29,996 bases of DNA from a virus. The position numbers and the translations under genes were made by a program. Shown one piece after another: positions 1-7,525 of the stretch. Location: IMG/VR virus record IMGVR_UViG_3300025151_007956, positions 1-29,996 of that record; one strand, 5' to 3'. How positions within the stretch are numbered: position 1 is the first letter of the stretch; the number at the start of each line of letters is the position of its first letter. The notes under the pieces are model-generated. The model was given only the letters and a program-made list of their open reading frames with translations. It did not search any database and was not told where the DNA came from.

Positions 1-1328
1 GTTAATCTTCTTTCTGCTTGAATTACTCCTGTAATTCCTCCTCTTACAAGTCCTGCAGGTGCAAACCAAGGTGCTGAACTACTATCTGTAAATGCATATA
101 CTCCTGGTATTACTACTGAAGCTGGAATAAATTCGTTTCTTCCTGTAGCTGATTGAGTTTGTAACCAAGGCCAGTAAGAAGCTGCATATGAACTATTTAA
201 TAATCCTGCTTGTGTTACTGTGTTAGATACAGTATCTCCATGCCCTACTAGATCAATTACTGCTATTGTATCTCCTCTTGTTTCTGCTAGAGAAATAATT
301 GAATCCAATTGAGTCTTATGAGAAGCAAATTCGTAAGCTAGTCCTGGTGCTGAAATGATATTAAACTGATAATCATCTGTGTTTTCTAGTACTGAGATTA
401 TATCTGCATATTCTGATGCTTCTATTCCTTGAATGTTAGTATCGTCTATGTCTTTAAAGAACTTGTTTGGTTCACTATTATGTAATAGAGTACCAGTTGC
501 GTTATAGAAAGAACCTGATTGAGCTATAGGAAGAGATCCAGAATAAGAAACTTCTGCTGCATCTGTTCCAACAGTAAGTCCGTCATTTCCTAAATAATCT
601 AAGGTCTGTAGATTTACAGAAGCAACTCTAACAAAATTAGATTTGTTAGTATACTCTCCTATAGTTTCTATATAATATGGAGATTCTCCTGTATTAATTT
701 GCTGGTATTGAGTACCTACTATGCTTTCGATATAATTACTAGAGTTTGGATCTAATGAACAATCGTTAAATGTCTCTAATACGACTTTATTTTTTAAACT
801 ATCATCTCCTCTACGAATACTTAATGTAAAGGTACCTTGTTCGTTATTGATATTAGAAATTTCCCATCTAAGGTTATCAGCAGATCCAGATACTAACGAA
901 TGGTCACTATTATGAAGAATAGTGTCCGGAAGTGATCCTGTAGCATTATTATATATTGTACCTTTTCCTAGAGTTTCTAAAGTAAAAGGTTGAGTACTGT
1001 CTTTAGCTGAAGCTGATACGTGAGTATTACTAGCTCTAGTAAATGATCCAGATACTACTCTATTAACTAGTACTGAATTTCCTCCTTGCTGAAAATAGTT
1101 CTTTACTGCAATAGAAGTTAAATACTCGTATGAAGTAGACCCAGAAGAAAAAGTTGTTCCAAATTTTCTTACATAATCGTTATAAGAAGTAACTAAAGTA
1201 GGTACTTCTACAGGCCCTTTTACAGCTGGTCCTATGATTGCTGCTCCTGCTGCTACAGGGGCTGGTTGGATAAAAGAGATGTCATTTTCTCTTGTAAATA
1301 CACCTGGAGAGATAATTGTTTCTGCCAT
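1..1328 (-). CDS. gp18: Contractile tail sheath protein (T4 gp18-like), 3' part missing
   Basis: The reading frame starts at the ATG complementary to 1326-1328 and stays open to the window edge, giving 442 residues without a stop. T4 gp18 is about 660 residues, so roughly the C-terminal third lies outside. The N-terminus has the typical sheath opening (SPGVFTRENDISF, about residues 7-19). Near the edge is the segment APWFAPAGLVRGGI (about 419-432), which matches the conserved Ala-Pro-Ala-Gly region of phage sheath proteins. The sheath polymerises around the tail tube and contracts during infection. The gene follows a hairpin and two copies of the TATTTATA leader motif and has no clear Shine-Dalgarno sequence. 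Identification rests on recalled family motifs; the domain architecture is convincing. Confidence 0.88.
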   Translation of the reverse strand, partial: MAETIISPGVFTRENDISFIQPAPVAAGAAIIGPAVKGPVEVPTLVTSYNDYVRKFGTTFSSGSTSYEYLTSIAVKNYFQQGGNSVLVNRVVSGSFTRASNTHVSASAKDSTQPFTLETLGKGTIYNNATGSLPDTILHNSDHSLVSGSADNLRWEISNINNEQGTFTLSIRRGDDSLKNKVVLETFNDCSLDPNSSNYIESIVGTQYQQINTGESPYYIETIGEYTNKSNFVRVASVNLQTLDYLGNDGLTVGTDAAEVSYSGSLPIAQSGSFYNATGTLLHNSEPNKFFKDIDDTNIQGIEASEYADIISVLENTDDYQFNIISAPGLAYEFASHKTQLDSIISLAETRGDTIAVIDLVGHGDTVSNTVTQAGLLNSSYAASYWPWLQTQSATGRNEFIPASVVIPGVYAFTDSSSAPWFAPAGLVRGGITGVIQAERRL

Positions 1329-1356
1329 GTTTGATGAAGTTTATTAAAATGTCTTT

Positions 1357-1364
1357 TATAAATA
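1357..1364 (-). promoter_or_regulatory. Putative late promoter motif TATTTATA, sheath-proximal copy
   Basis: An exact TATTTATA in the gene direction, 28 nt before the sheath ATG, followed by AAAAGAC. It is one of seven identical intergenic copies in the same orientation. It is the reverse complement of the T4 late promoter octamer, and its 3' half also resembles a -10 hexamer (TATAAA). Promoter function is inferred. Confidence 0.5.
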
Positions 1365-1413
1365 TCTGCTTATTTTGTAAACCGTCCTTCTAATAATAAG
1401 GTAGTTATCTGTA

Positions 1414-1421
1414 TATAAATA
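1414..1421 (-). promoter_or_regulatory. Putative late promoter motif TATTTATA, distal copy before sheath gene
   Basis: A second exact TATTTATA upstream of the sheath gene, 2 nt downstream (in transcription direction) of the hairpin at 1424-1448. A hairpin followed directly by this motif is also seen at 25295-25323, which suggests a terminator-then-promoter boundary between transcription units. Confidence 0.45.
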
Positions 1422-1423
1422 GG

Positions 1424-1448
1424 AAGGGAAGGTGTAAAACCTTCCCCT
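1424..1448 (-). terminator. Hairpin downstream of the 95-aa coiled-coil gene, probable terminator
   Basis: In the minus-strand transcript a 9-bp stem (AGGGGAAGG pairing with CCUUCCCUU, with one G-U pair) closes a 7-nt loop. On the plus strand the wobble pair becomes an A-C mismatch, so the longer stem belongs to the minus-strand RNA. No strong U-tract follows (CCUAUUUAUA), so it may be a weak terminator or an RNA-stabilising or processing hairpin. It lies 26 nt after the stop of the gene at 1474-1761. Confidence 0.5.
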
Positions 1449-1473
1449 GTTTCAGATATAAAACTTTTTTAAT

Positions 1474-1761
1474 TTACTCAACCGTTGGCACAACCTCTTT
1501 TTGTGTTTGTACTTCTGCTGGGGCAAATTCTCCTTTTTCTAAATCTATAGATCCTTTACCGTATTTTTCTTCTAATTCCTTTACTAACTTAGTTTCTAAG
1601 TCTTGAGTCTCTGTTAGATAATTCTCAACGTTTGCTTCACGATTTTTTAAATCAATTTTAGCTAAAGCTAGTTGTCCTAATTCGCTTCTAACCGCTTGCA
1701 TTCTAGTCTGAATATCTTTGATCTGCTCTAATTCTTTTTTTGATAACTTTTTGTTTGCCAT
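1474..1761 (-). CDS. Small coiled-coil protein with KYGxGxIDL motif
   Basis: A 95-residue, highly charged protein. Residues about 5-68 are predicted from composition to be helical coiled coil (KKELEQIKDIQTRMQ and similar heptads), followed by the motif KYGKGSIDL (about 66-74) and an acidic tail. It is a distant paralogue of the 85-aa protein at 7509-7766, which has the same ending (KYGEGQIDL). Similar small coiled-coil proteins occur in marine phage genomes without known function. It has its own leader with a TATTTATA motif and is followed by a hairpin, so it appears to be a single-gene unit just before the sheath gene. The ATG at 1759-1761 is preceded by A/T-rich sequence with no Shine-Dalgarno. 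The gene is real, but its function is unknown. Confidence 0.75.
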   Translation of the reverse strand: MANKKLSKKELEQIKDIQTRMQAVRSELGQLALAKIDLKNREANVENYLTETQDLETKLVKELEEKYGKGSIDLEKGEFAPAEVQTQKEVVPTVE

Positions 1762-1793
1762 TTTTAATATATTAATTTAATTATGTATACATT

Positions 1794-1801
1794 TATAAAT
1801 A
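1794..1801 (-). promoter_or_regulatory. Putative late promoter motif TATTTATA before the 95-aa gene
   Basis: An exact TATTTATA in the gene direction, in the 79-nt gap after the radical SAM gene and 32 nt before the ATG at 1761. It has the same orientation and similar spacing as the other intergenic copies. Confidence 0.5.
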
Positions 1802-1840
1802 TATGAACTTATAATTTAAAGTCCAACTTAAATACTGAAT

Positions 1841-2809
1841 TTATCTAAAACTCTCTAAAGTAAAATCTGTACCGGGTAAAGTATGAACGGATCTGTTATG
1901 ATTAGTATAAACTAAAACTTCTGGATCATCAATTAAAAAATCACATCCTTTGCAATAAGAAGGGTAATCACCTGTTATATGACCTTCTCTTAATTCTTGA
2001 TAAGCTTTTCCATTCCATACCTCATCAAAAGTATTCTCTGATAAGTGTCCTAATACTGCTTCTTCGTCTCTACCTAAAACTTGACAACAAGGATGTATAG
2101 CACCCGTTTTACCATCTAAGCCTCCTGCTCTAATAGTAATTTCAGGTGCAAATGGTCTACCACATGTTTTTACTTTTCCGGCTCTTTCATTTGGATTTTC
2201 GTATACTCCTGACCAATTATGCATTTTCCATATTTCAGCTAAAGTACCGGTAGGCTTTATCCAATTTAATTTATATTGATCTATTTCAAAATCAACTTGA
2301 TTATTGTCTGTTATTAAATGGTAAGATGCTAATTCAGTTATTCCATTAGTTTTAGAAATATAATCTTGTGCTTGAATTACATTTTTCTTTACAAATTCAA
2401 AAGCATCTCTATTCATCCACTCTTTATACTTTTCTTTATCGTAACCTATAATAGAAAAACGTATCCGGCTTAATCCTGCATCTACACATTTTTGCATAAA
2501 CTCACCTTTGAATTTAAAACCGTTAGAAAAAATATAAGATTTTACATTATGATCTGTTAATATTTTAATATATTCAGGCAGTCTTCTAACTAGTGTTGCT
2601 TCTCCTGATCCTTCCAAGTTTACTACCTTAACTCCTTTATCAACACATTGTAAAACGTAGTTTTTAAACTCATCTAATTTCATTTGCTTTAGAAATCCTT
2701 TATGTCTACCTGGATTAGTTTGAGGACACATCTGACAAGTATAATTACATCCACCGTTAATCTCTATAACTGCTCTTTCTATGTAGGGTTCTATTATAGT
2801 CTTTCTCAT
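1841..2809 (-). CDS. Radical SAM enzyme with SPASM/twitch-like C-terminus
   Basis: A 322-residue protein. It has the CX3CX2C cluster motif (C21, C25, C28; CNYTCQMC) that binds the [4Fe-4S] cluster cleaving S-adenosylmethionine. A GSGEATL segment (about 67-73) corresponds to the SAM-binding GGE-type motif. The C-terminal part holds C216, an HPCC pair (C241, C242) and CKGC (C286, C289), the pattern of a SPASM/twitch domain carrying an auxiliary Fe-S cluster. Such enzymes modify peptides, sugars or cofactors; the substrate cannot be read here. Its ATG overlaps the stop of the upstream gene (ATGA at 2806-2809), which indicates translational coupling. It is the last gene of the apparent unit that begins with the collagen-like fibre at 13791. 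Radical SAM genes are known in marine T4-like phages. Confidence 0.85.
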   Translation of the reverse strand: MRKTIIEPYIERAVIEINGGCNYTCQMCPQTNPGRHKGFLKQMKLDEFKNYVLQCVDKGVKVVNLEGSGEATLVRRLPEYIKILTDHNVKSYIFSNGFKFKGEFMQKCVDAGLSRIRFSIIGYDKEKYKEWMNRDAFEFVKKNVIQAQDYISKTNGITELASYHLITDNNQVDFEIDQYKLNWIKPTGTLAEIWKMHNWSGVYENPNERAGKVKTCGRPFAPEITIRAGGLDGKTGAIHPCCQVLGRDEEAVLGHLSENTFDEVWNGKAYQELREGHITGDYPSYCKGCDFLIDDPEVLVYTNHNRSVHTLPGTDFTLESFR

Positions 2810-3837
2810 ATATTTTCGTTTAGTACGTATTTACAGAAATCATATATTATCAATCCTCTTTCTCTAGTTGCTTCTGTATGATCGTATAAAAATCTACTTG
2901 AATTTAATATAAATAGTTTTTTAGCTGTTAATGTTGTTTCTTCCGATGGTTCTAATTTATTAAGAAGTACTGCGGCTTCTACTACCCTGTTGTTAAGTAC
3001 ATATGATTGAGGATAGGGAGCATATATAAAAAGATTAATTAATTTCTTTAAATAAAATATAGCTTCTTGTTTTCTTTCTAACTGAAGTAAAGACATTATT
3101 TTAATCCATAAAGTAGTAGACCAATTTCTAACATAATTACTTTTATCGATAGCTTTAAAAGTGTTATTTAAAGCTGGAGTATATTTCCCCATAGGTATGT
3201 TAAGTAGGTTTTCTAATATGCTAGAAATATACAAAGATACTTCTGCTAATCCACCTTCGAATAGAATCCAACACACTCTTAAAAATGCATTCCAATCTAA
3301 ACCTCTCTGCTCATTAAAAACATGATGACTTTCCATAAGATCTGTTAGTTCAGCAGCATTTTTTAATACATACTTTATTTCTTTTTCATCTAATCCATTT
3401 ATAAGTCTTAAAATTCCAAATCTTGCAAAATAAGGAGTATCTTTTCTATACTGGTATGAATAAGCAGCCAAATTAGCATCTAAATGATGTGCTAATAATT
3501 TAATATACGGTTCTACGTCTGAGAAGATTAGTTCTTCAGGTTTTATTTTACTTGTTATTTCATCTAATTTTCTATATTCGTAAGTTACTCGCCAGTATAA
3601 TTCTTCTTGGAATTCTCTTTTTTTATCTTCTTCCAGCTCTTTATATTGATTCCAATATTCATCGTACTTATTATTATTTATATAATAAGAAGATTTAAAA
3701 TAATCAATAACTATTCGATTTTGATTATGCAATCCTTTTAACTCTCTTTGTATTTCAAATGTTTTACCACAATCATTTAAACCAAAGAATCTTTTATCTA
3801 CATTTTCTTCTACATATTTAAAATCGTACTTTTTCAT
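2806..3837 (-). CDS. Unknown, mostly helical protein in the modification gene cluster
   Basis: A 343-residue protein that I do not recognise. It is rich in Leu, Glu, Lys, Tyr and Asn and appears helical throughout, with no signal peptide and no clear membrane segment. The central and C-terminal parts (about residues 130-340) look like a helical repeat or scaffold fold, with segments such as LERKQEAIFYLKKLI. No metal-binding or nucleotide-binding motif is visible. It overlaps both neighbours by 4 nt: the FkbM methyltransferase gene upstream ends at 3834 and the radical SAM gene starts at 2809. This tight packing suggests that the three products are made together. It could be a partner of, or substrate-presenting protein for, the radical SAM enzyme, but that is inference from position only. 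Confidence 0.7.
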   Translation of the reverse strand: MKKYDFKYVEENVDKRFFGLNDCGKTFEIQRELKGLHNQNRIVIDYFKSSYYINNNKYDEYWNQYKELEEDKKREFQEELYWRVTYEYRKLDEITSKIKPEELIFSDVEPYIKLLAHHLDANLAAYSYQYRKDTPYFARFGILRLINGLDEKEIKYVLKNAAELTDLMESHHVFNEQRGLDWNAFLRVCWILFEGGLAEVSLYISSILENLLNIPMGKYTPALNNTFKAIDKSNYVRNWSTTLWIKIMSLLQLERKQEAIFYLKKLINLFIYAPYPQSYVLNNRVVEAAVLLNKLEPSEETTLTAKKLFILNSSRFLYDHTEATRERGLIIYDFCKYVLNENI

Positions 3838-4475
3838 ACTATAAATAAGAAATCGTGATGTCTAACATCTACTAATTTATATCCTAAATCATATAAAAAA
3901 TTAAAAATATACTGCCTTTGTTTAAAAGAAATATCTGATCTATGGCAATGTATTTCAACAACTATAACTGGAAGGTATTTTTTGATAGTATTTTCAGCTC
4001 CTTTAATTAATTTGTCTTCGCTACCTTCTACATCTATTTTAATTAAATCAACGTCATCAAAATTATACGAATCTAACGTTGTAACTTCTTCTACACTACT
4101 TCCCTGTGAATCAACTATTCTGCTTGTACCTGAAGAAGGGTATAATTTAAATTCTACTTCTGTATTTTTATCGTATAATCCTTTATCGTGGACCTTAATA
4201 TTATCAAAAGAATTAGTATTAATTTTAAGATGCTTTCTTATATTTGTAGATATTTCAAATGCTTCTACTTTTTCAAAATTTCTCGCAAAACCTACTGATA
4301 GGTATCCGTAATTTGCACCTGCATCAATACATCTACGGAAAGTCTTTTTATTATATAAAGACAGTATATAATCTAATGTATTTGCCTGCCAAGTACATTT
4401 ATCTTCTATATTTCGCTGTTGAGCGTAATGTACCAGAGCATTATCGGAGTCGTTTTCTATATAAGACCATTTCAT
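3834..4475 (-). CDS. FkbM-family SAM-dependent methyltransferase
   Basis: A 213-residue class I methyltransferase. Motif I is DAGANYG (D51-G57), the acidic residue after strand 2 is E74 (EAFEIS), and the FkbM signature is IDVEGSEDKLIKGAE (about 147-161) followed by VVEIH (172-176). FkbM proteins O-methylate sugars or polyketides and are common in surface-glycan clusters. Here the gene lies between a 2OG oxygenase gene (1-nt gap) and an unknown helical protein (4-nt overlap). The most likely substrate is a hydroxyl group on a glycan or on another product of this cluster; the sequence does not show which. The C-terminus is short and the length is normal for the family. Confidence 0.85.
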   Translation of the reverse strand: MKWSYIENDSDNALVHYAQQRNIEDKCTWQANTLDYILSLYNKKTFRRCIDAGANYGYLSVGFARNFEKVEAFEISTNIRKHLKINTNSFDNIKVHDKGLYDKNTEVEFKLYPSSGTSRIVDSQGSSVEEVTTLDSYNFDDVDLIKIDVEGSEDKLIKGAENTIKKYLPVIVVEIHCHRSDISFKQRQYIFNFLYDLGYKLVDVRHHDFLFIV

Positions 4476-4476
4476 A

Positions 4477-5028
4477 CTATAGCTCTAAATTTGAAATATT
4501 TTCTGAAAACCATATTGGCATAGTATATCGTTCTCCGTTAATTTTTTTAACGCCGTGTTGATATTCTAAATTAGATGGGAATAAAACTACTTTTCCTTTC
4601 TTAGGAGTACTTTCTATATTAAAATTAGGAAAATATGTTTCTCCTCCTTCATACTCGTCATTTAAGTAACATACGCCAGCACAATAACGATAAGGAAATC
4701 TAGCTGGAGTTCCGTCTAACCATACAGCATCTGCATGCACATCCATACTTAAACCTGATGGCCAGTAAACTAAATCAGTATAGTCTGGGTATAGTGTTTT
4801 ATTAAAAAGCTTTCTAGCTAAAAAAGTGATATCGTATTTATATCCGTTTACGATTTGTTTAATTTTATCGTCATTAATTACACTATAAGGAATAGTACGA
4901 TTATCAAATAATTTATTTCCGCTATTTTTATCTTCTTTTTTTTGATTTTTAAACCAACTTACTATTTCATCACAAATATCAGCAGAAATAAAATCTTCTA
5001 TTTCAAAAATTAAATTTGAGTCAGGCAT
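4477..5028 (-). CDS. Fe(II)/2-oxoglutarate dioxygenase, prolyl-4-hydroxylase type (1)
   Basis: A 183-residue protein with the complete double-stranded beta-helix signature: H98 and D100 (VHAD), H158 (YQHGV) and R167 (GERYT). These would bind Fe(II) and the 2-oxoglutarate carboxylate. The intervening YLNDEYEGGETYFP (about 121-134) is typical of P4Hc-type enzymes, where the same segment reads LND-x-x-GGET. Known relatives hydroxylate prolyl residues or small molecules. It is followed closely by another oxygenase gene upstream (3-nt gap) and by the FkbM gene downstream. The whole protein is little more than the catalytic domain, so target specificity must lie in its loops or in partners. Acting on fibre prolines is a hypothesis. 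Confidence 0.85.
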   Translation of the reverse strand: MPDSNLIFEIEDFISADICDEIVSWFKNQKKEDKNSGNKLFDNRTIPYSVINDDKIKQIVNGYKYDITFLARKLFNKTLYPDYTDLVYWPSGLSMDVHADAVWLDGTPARFPYRYCAGVCYLNDEYEGGETYFPNFNIESTPKKGKVVLFPSNLEYQHGVKKINGERYTMPIWFSENISNLEL

Positions 5029-5031
5029 AAT

Positions 5032-5646
5032 TTATTTTACGTAATTTAACCAGCTAGTTACAATGTACTTATCATTGCTGATAGGCATGTTACCTTTATG
5101 AATATAAGGCCAGCTTGCTGGATGAATTATCAAACGTCCTGCTTTTGGTTGTACTTTGAAAAAATCTCCTTGATCATTAAATAGAAATTCAGTTTCTCCT
5201 CCTTTATCGACATCATTCAAATATAAAATAAAAACAAATACCCTACTGCTAGTAGATAAACAATCTTTTTCTACGTGCCAACCGTTATAATGTCCTTTAT
5301 TTTTATCATATTTTTGAATATTAAATGCAGGATATGATGTTTTCGAGGCTACTATGCTATTATGTTGGAATTCGTTATTGTAAGGAAATTTATTTAGGTA
5401 GTTATTAGTTAGATTATTATTAAAAGTTTGAGTAATTAATTCTACTAATTTTACATCTTTATTATTTGCATAGTTTAGAAAATTAAAATCTGTAGATGAT
5501 TTAATACCTTGGTCTAATCCACTACTAGCTTTACCTTCTATGGCATATCCTCCTTTTATAGCTTCTTCAATTCTTTTTATATAACGTTTACAGTTAGTTT
5601 GAGATAAAACGTTATCGTATACTCCTATTGTATCTTTAAAATTCAT
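5032..5646 (-). CDS. Fe(II)/2-oxoglutarate dioxygenase, P4H type with HxE and Lys (2)
   Basis: A 204-residue protein of the same general family as its neighbours, with LYLND-x-x-KGGETEF (about 141-154), PKAGRLIIHPA (about 167-177) and a C-terminal TSWLNYVK. The iron ligands appear as H124 and E126 (GWHVEKD) and H183 (YIHKG). Thus Glu replaces the usual Asp of HxD, and Lys193 (NDKYIVTSW) takes the place of the 2OG-binding Arg. Lys is the 2OG anchor in animal collagen prolyl 4-hydroxylases, so that change is compatible with activity; HxE is less common but still a carboxylate ligand. The N-terminal 90 residues are Asn/Lys-rich and unlike its neighbours, so it is not a recent tandem duplicate. 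Confidence 0.82.
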   Translation of the reverse strand: MNFKDTIGVYDNVLSQTNCKRYIKRIEEAIKGGYAIEGKASSGLDQGIKSSTDFNFLNYANNKDVKLVELITQTFNNNLTNNYLNKFPYNNEFQHNSIVASKTSYPAFNIQKYDKNKGHYNGWHVEKDCLSTSSRVFVFILYLNDVDKGGETEFLFNDQGDFFKVQPKAGRLIIHPASWPYIHKGNMPISNDKYIVTSWLNYVK

Positions 5647-5661
5647 TTATTTTTAGTTTAA

Positions 5662-6255
5662 TTATTTAAAAGGTGTGCCTCCAACCCAAAGAACGAAAGA
5701 TTTTCTAACTCCTTTAGTAACCGGCTTAACTCTATGTAACATATAAGAAGGAAAAATTGTTACTGAACCTGCTTTTTTTGGTGCTGTATAAGCTAAGTCG
5801 TGAGGTCCTCCATGGGTTAGTTGAAGATCTCCTCCTTCGTAATCTTCTGGGCCTGATAGTTGAACTGTAACCGATACTTTTCTACAAGAAGCAATTCCTG
5901 TACCTATATCTTGATGCCAGTTATAATGTCCTTTTTCATTAGCATGATATTCAGTAAATTGTATTTGTTCAGGCATTGATACTAATTCAAACTGCCATAA
6001 TGCATCGTTAGCTTCTTGAATCATTACTTGCAGTCTTCTATAAAGCCATTCCCATTTACTATCTTGCTGTATCCATCTAACTTTAGATATACGTATACTA
6101 TCTGATTGTTCGCCTAAAGTAGTAGCTTTTGAAGGTGCTACATCTTGTATATCTTTATCAATTTTTTTTAATTCTTCTTCAGTGAATCCTTGTTCAAAAG
6201 TATAATGTTGAAGAGGTTCGTTTTCTCTTCTATCAAAATTGTAACTCCAAAACAT
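5662..6255 (-). CDS. PKHD-type Fe(II)/2OG hydroxylase (3)
   Basis: A 197-residue protein resembling the PiuC/PKHD-type hydroxylase group. The ligands are H114 and D116 (NWHQDIG), H174 (MLHRVKPVT) and R184 (GVRKSFVLWVGG). GGDLQL (about 141-146) is the GG-x-L segment of the family. Its N-terminus contains Trp-rich helices (KWEWLYRRLQ, about 67-76) that usually shape the substrate pocket. It differs clearly from the two other P4H-type genes, and together they look like three enzymes with separate targets. The leader of 54 nt (6256-6309) precedes the next gene downstream of the methyltransferase stop and holds no exact TATTTATA motif. Substrate unknown. Confidence 0.85.
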   Translation of the reverse strand: MFWSYNFDRRENEPLQHYTFEQGFTEEELKKIDKDIQDVAPSKATTLGEQSDSIRISKVRWIQQDSKWEWLYRRLQVMIQEANDALWQFELVSMPEQIQFTEYHANEKGHYNWHQDIGTGIASCRKVSVTVQLSGPEDYEGGDLQLTHGGPHDLAYTAPKKAGSVTIFPSYMLHRVKPVTKGVRKSFVLWVGGTPFK

Positions 6256-6309
6256 AGTTGAAAATTTATTTTATTATTAATATATGAAATTTATTTTAAA
6301 TAAGCAACT

Positions 6310-6882
6310 TTAAATTATAGAATGAGCCCAGCTTTCATCTATATACGTCTTATGTGGTTTACCTACTATTTCTTCTACTGCCTTAATTACCCCAGGCCAT
6401 TCTTTTTGATAATCATGTCCTCCTATAAGGTGGTTTGTTTTAGGTAAATAGAGTTCTAAGTCTTTTTTTACATCTTCATATTTATGAGAACCGTCTATAT
6501 AAATAAAATCAAAATAACCATCTTCAAATTTATCAACTATATTATAGCTGTAATCTTGATGTAGGGTTATATTATCAAAATATCTTGTATTTAATTTAAA
6601 TTCTTTTTGTATTTCTTCCCAACTATCATCAAAGATACCATTTGCTTCTTCATTTCCTTGATGTGGATCTATACAATGTATTTCATCAAATATACCAGAT
6701 GAAGCAAACATAAAAGTAGATTCTCCTTTATAAGAACCAATTTCCAGCATTTTTAAATTAGTTTTATTGCTAAGGGTATTTAATACATCTATTATTAGTA
6801 TACTAAGACCAATATAGTATCTATTTCCTGATGTCATTAAATTCCACTCTTTAGGTGGATTAAATCTTAGGGAATTTTTCAT
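6310..6882 (-). CDS. Class I SAM-dependent methyltransferase (Methyltransf_24-like)
   Basis: A 190-residue protein. Motif I is EIGSYKGEST (E47-T56), the acidic residue after strand 2 is in HCIDPHQG (D72), and strand 4 is FDFIYIDGSHKYEDVKKD (about 124-141), with GGHDYQ (154-159) next. The DGSH and GGHDY elements are typical of the Methyltransf_24 group found in glycan and secondary-metabolite clusters, some members of which bind a metal through these His/Asp residues. The gene overlaps the PhyH gene by 23 nt (6860-6882), so the two are translationally coupled. The target is unknown; neighbours favour a sugar or modified amino acid. Confidence 0.82.
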   Translation of the reverse strand: MKNSLRFNPPKEWNLMTSGNRYYIGLSILIIDVLNTLSNKTNLKMLEIGSYKGESTFMFASSGIFDEIHCIDPHQGNEEANGIFDDSWEEIQKEFKLNTRYFDNITLHQDYSYNIVDKFEDGYFDFIYIDGSHKYEDVKKDLELYLPKTNHLIGGHDYQKEWPGVIKAVEEIVGKPHKTYIDESWAHSII

Positions 6883-7525
6883 TATAAAAACCTTTAAAAT
6901 GTGGGTATGGATAATTTGGATTATTGTGAAAATCCCCTATTGGATGAGTTGAGTATACACAAGCATATAATCCTCTGATATTATTAGAAGTATTTAAATT
7001 AGATCCATGCAAAGTATTTCCTTCTATTGCAACTACATCTCCTGCTTTTGCTACTAATTCTTCATATTCACCTGTTTGATTATTTCTACAAATAAGAGGA
7101 CCAGTTTCAGATGGCATATCATCTAATATCCAAGATATGTTTACTGTTTTATATTTTCCTTCAGAAGCAGCTTTAGGATCCGGACCGTACTGATTATCGT
7201 AATGTGCTTCAAAAGCAAATCCTTCTCCTGGTAGTTTAACTACTATTTGATCATTAAATAAGTAAGGTTCTTTAGTTTCTAATAATAAAGAAGATAGTTC
7301 ATACATAAAAGGACTAGTATATGAATCGTATAATCTTTCATCTAACTTACTTGCCATTTCATATCCTGACCAAAATACACCAGTACCCCATTCTCTTAAT
7401 TGTCCTACAGATGAAGCATACTTATATTTCATCTCTACAGCAAGATCTCTTGTATATTTTAAAAGATCCTTATCTAATACAGAACGTAGATGTATGAACC
7501 CTTTTGATTTAAACGTTTCTAACAT
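6860..7525 (-). CDS. Phytanoyl-CoA dioxygenase (PhyH)-like Fe(II)/2OG enzyme (4)
   Basis: A 221-residue protein with PhyH-family layout: an N-terminal GFIHLRSVLDKDLL segment (about 9-22), H108 and D110 (FEAHYDNQYG), GPLICRNNQTGEYEEL (about 142-157) and then H173 (TLHGSNLN) and R184 (NNIRGLYACVYS). All four key residues are present, so catalysis is plausible. PhyH-like enzymes hydroxylate a wide set of small molecules and some natural-product scaffolds. It is the fourth dioxygenase in the cluster and the only one of PhyH type. Its start overlaps the end of the small coiled-coil gene by 17 nt, and its end overlaps the methyltransferase gene by 23 nt. Confidence 0.85.
   Translation of the reverse strand: MLETFKSKGFIHLRSVLDKDLLKYTRDLAVEMKYKYASSVGQLREWGTGVFWSGYEMASKLDERLYDSYTSPFMYELSSLLLETKEPYLFNDQIVVKLPGEGFAFEAHYDNQYGPDPKAASEGKYKTVNISWILDDMPSETGPLICRNNQTGEYEELVAKAGDVVAIEGNTLHGSNLNTSNNIRGLYACVYSTHPIGDFHNNPNYPYPHFKGFYNEKFPKI

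Noticed and set aside
4259-4561. Plus-strand open frame across the FkbM/oxygenase boundary
   Set aside because: It overlaps two confident minus-strand genes, and its composition is that of AT-rich antisense sequence.
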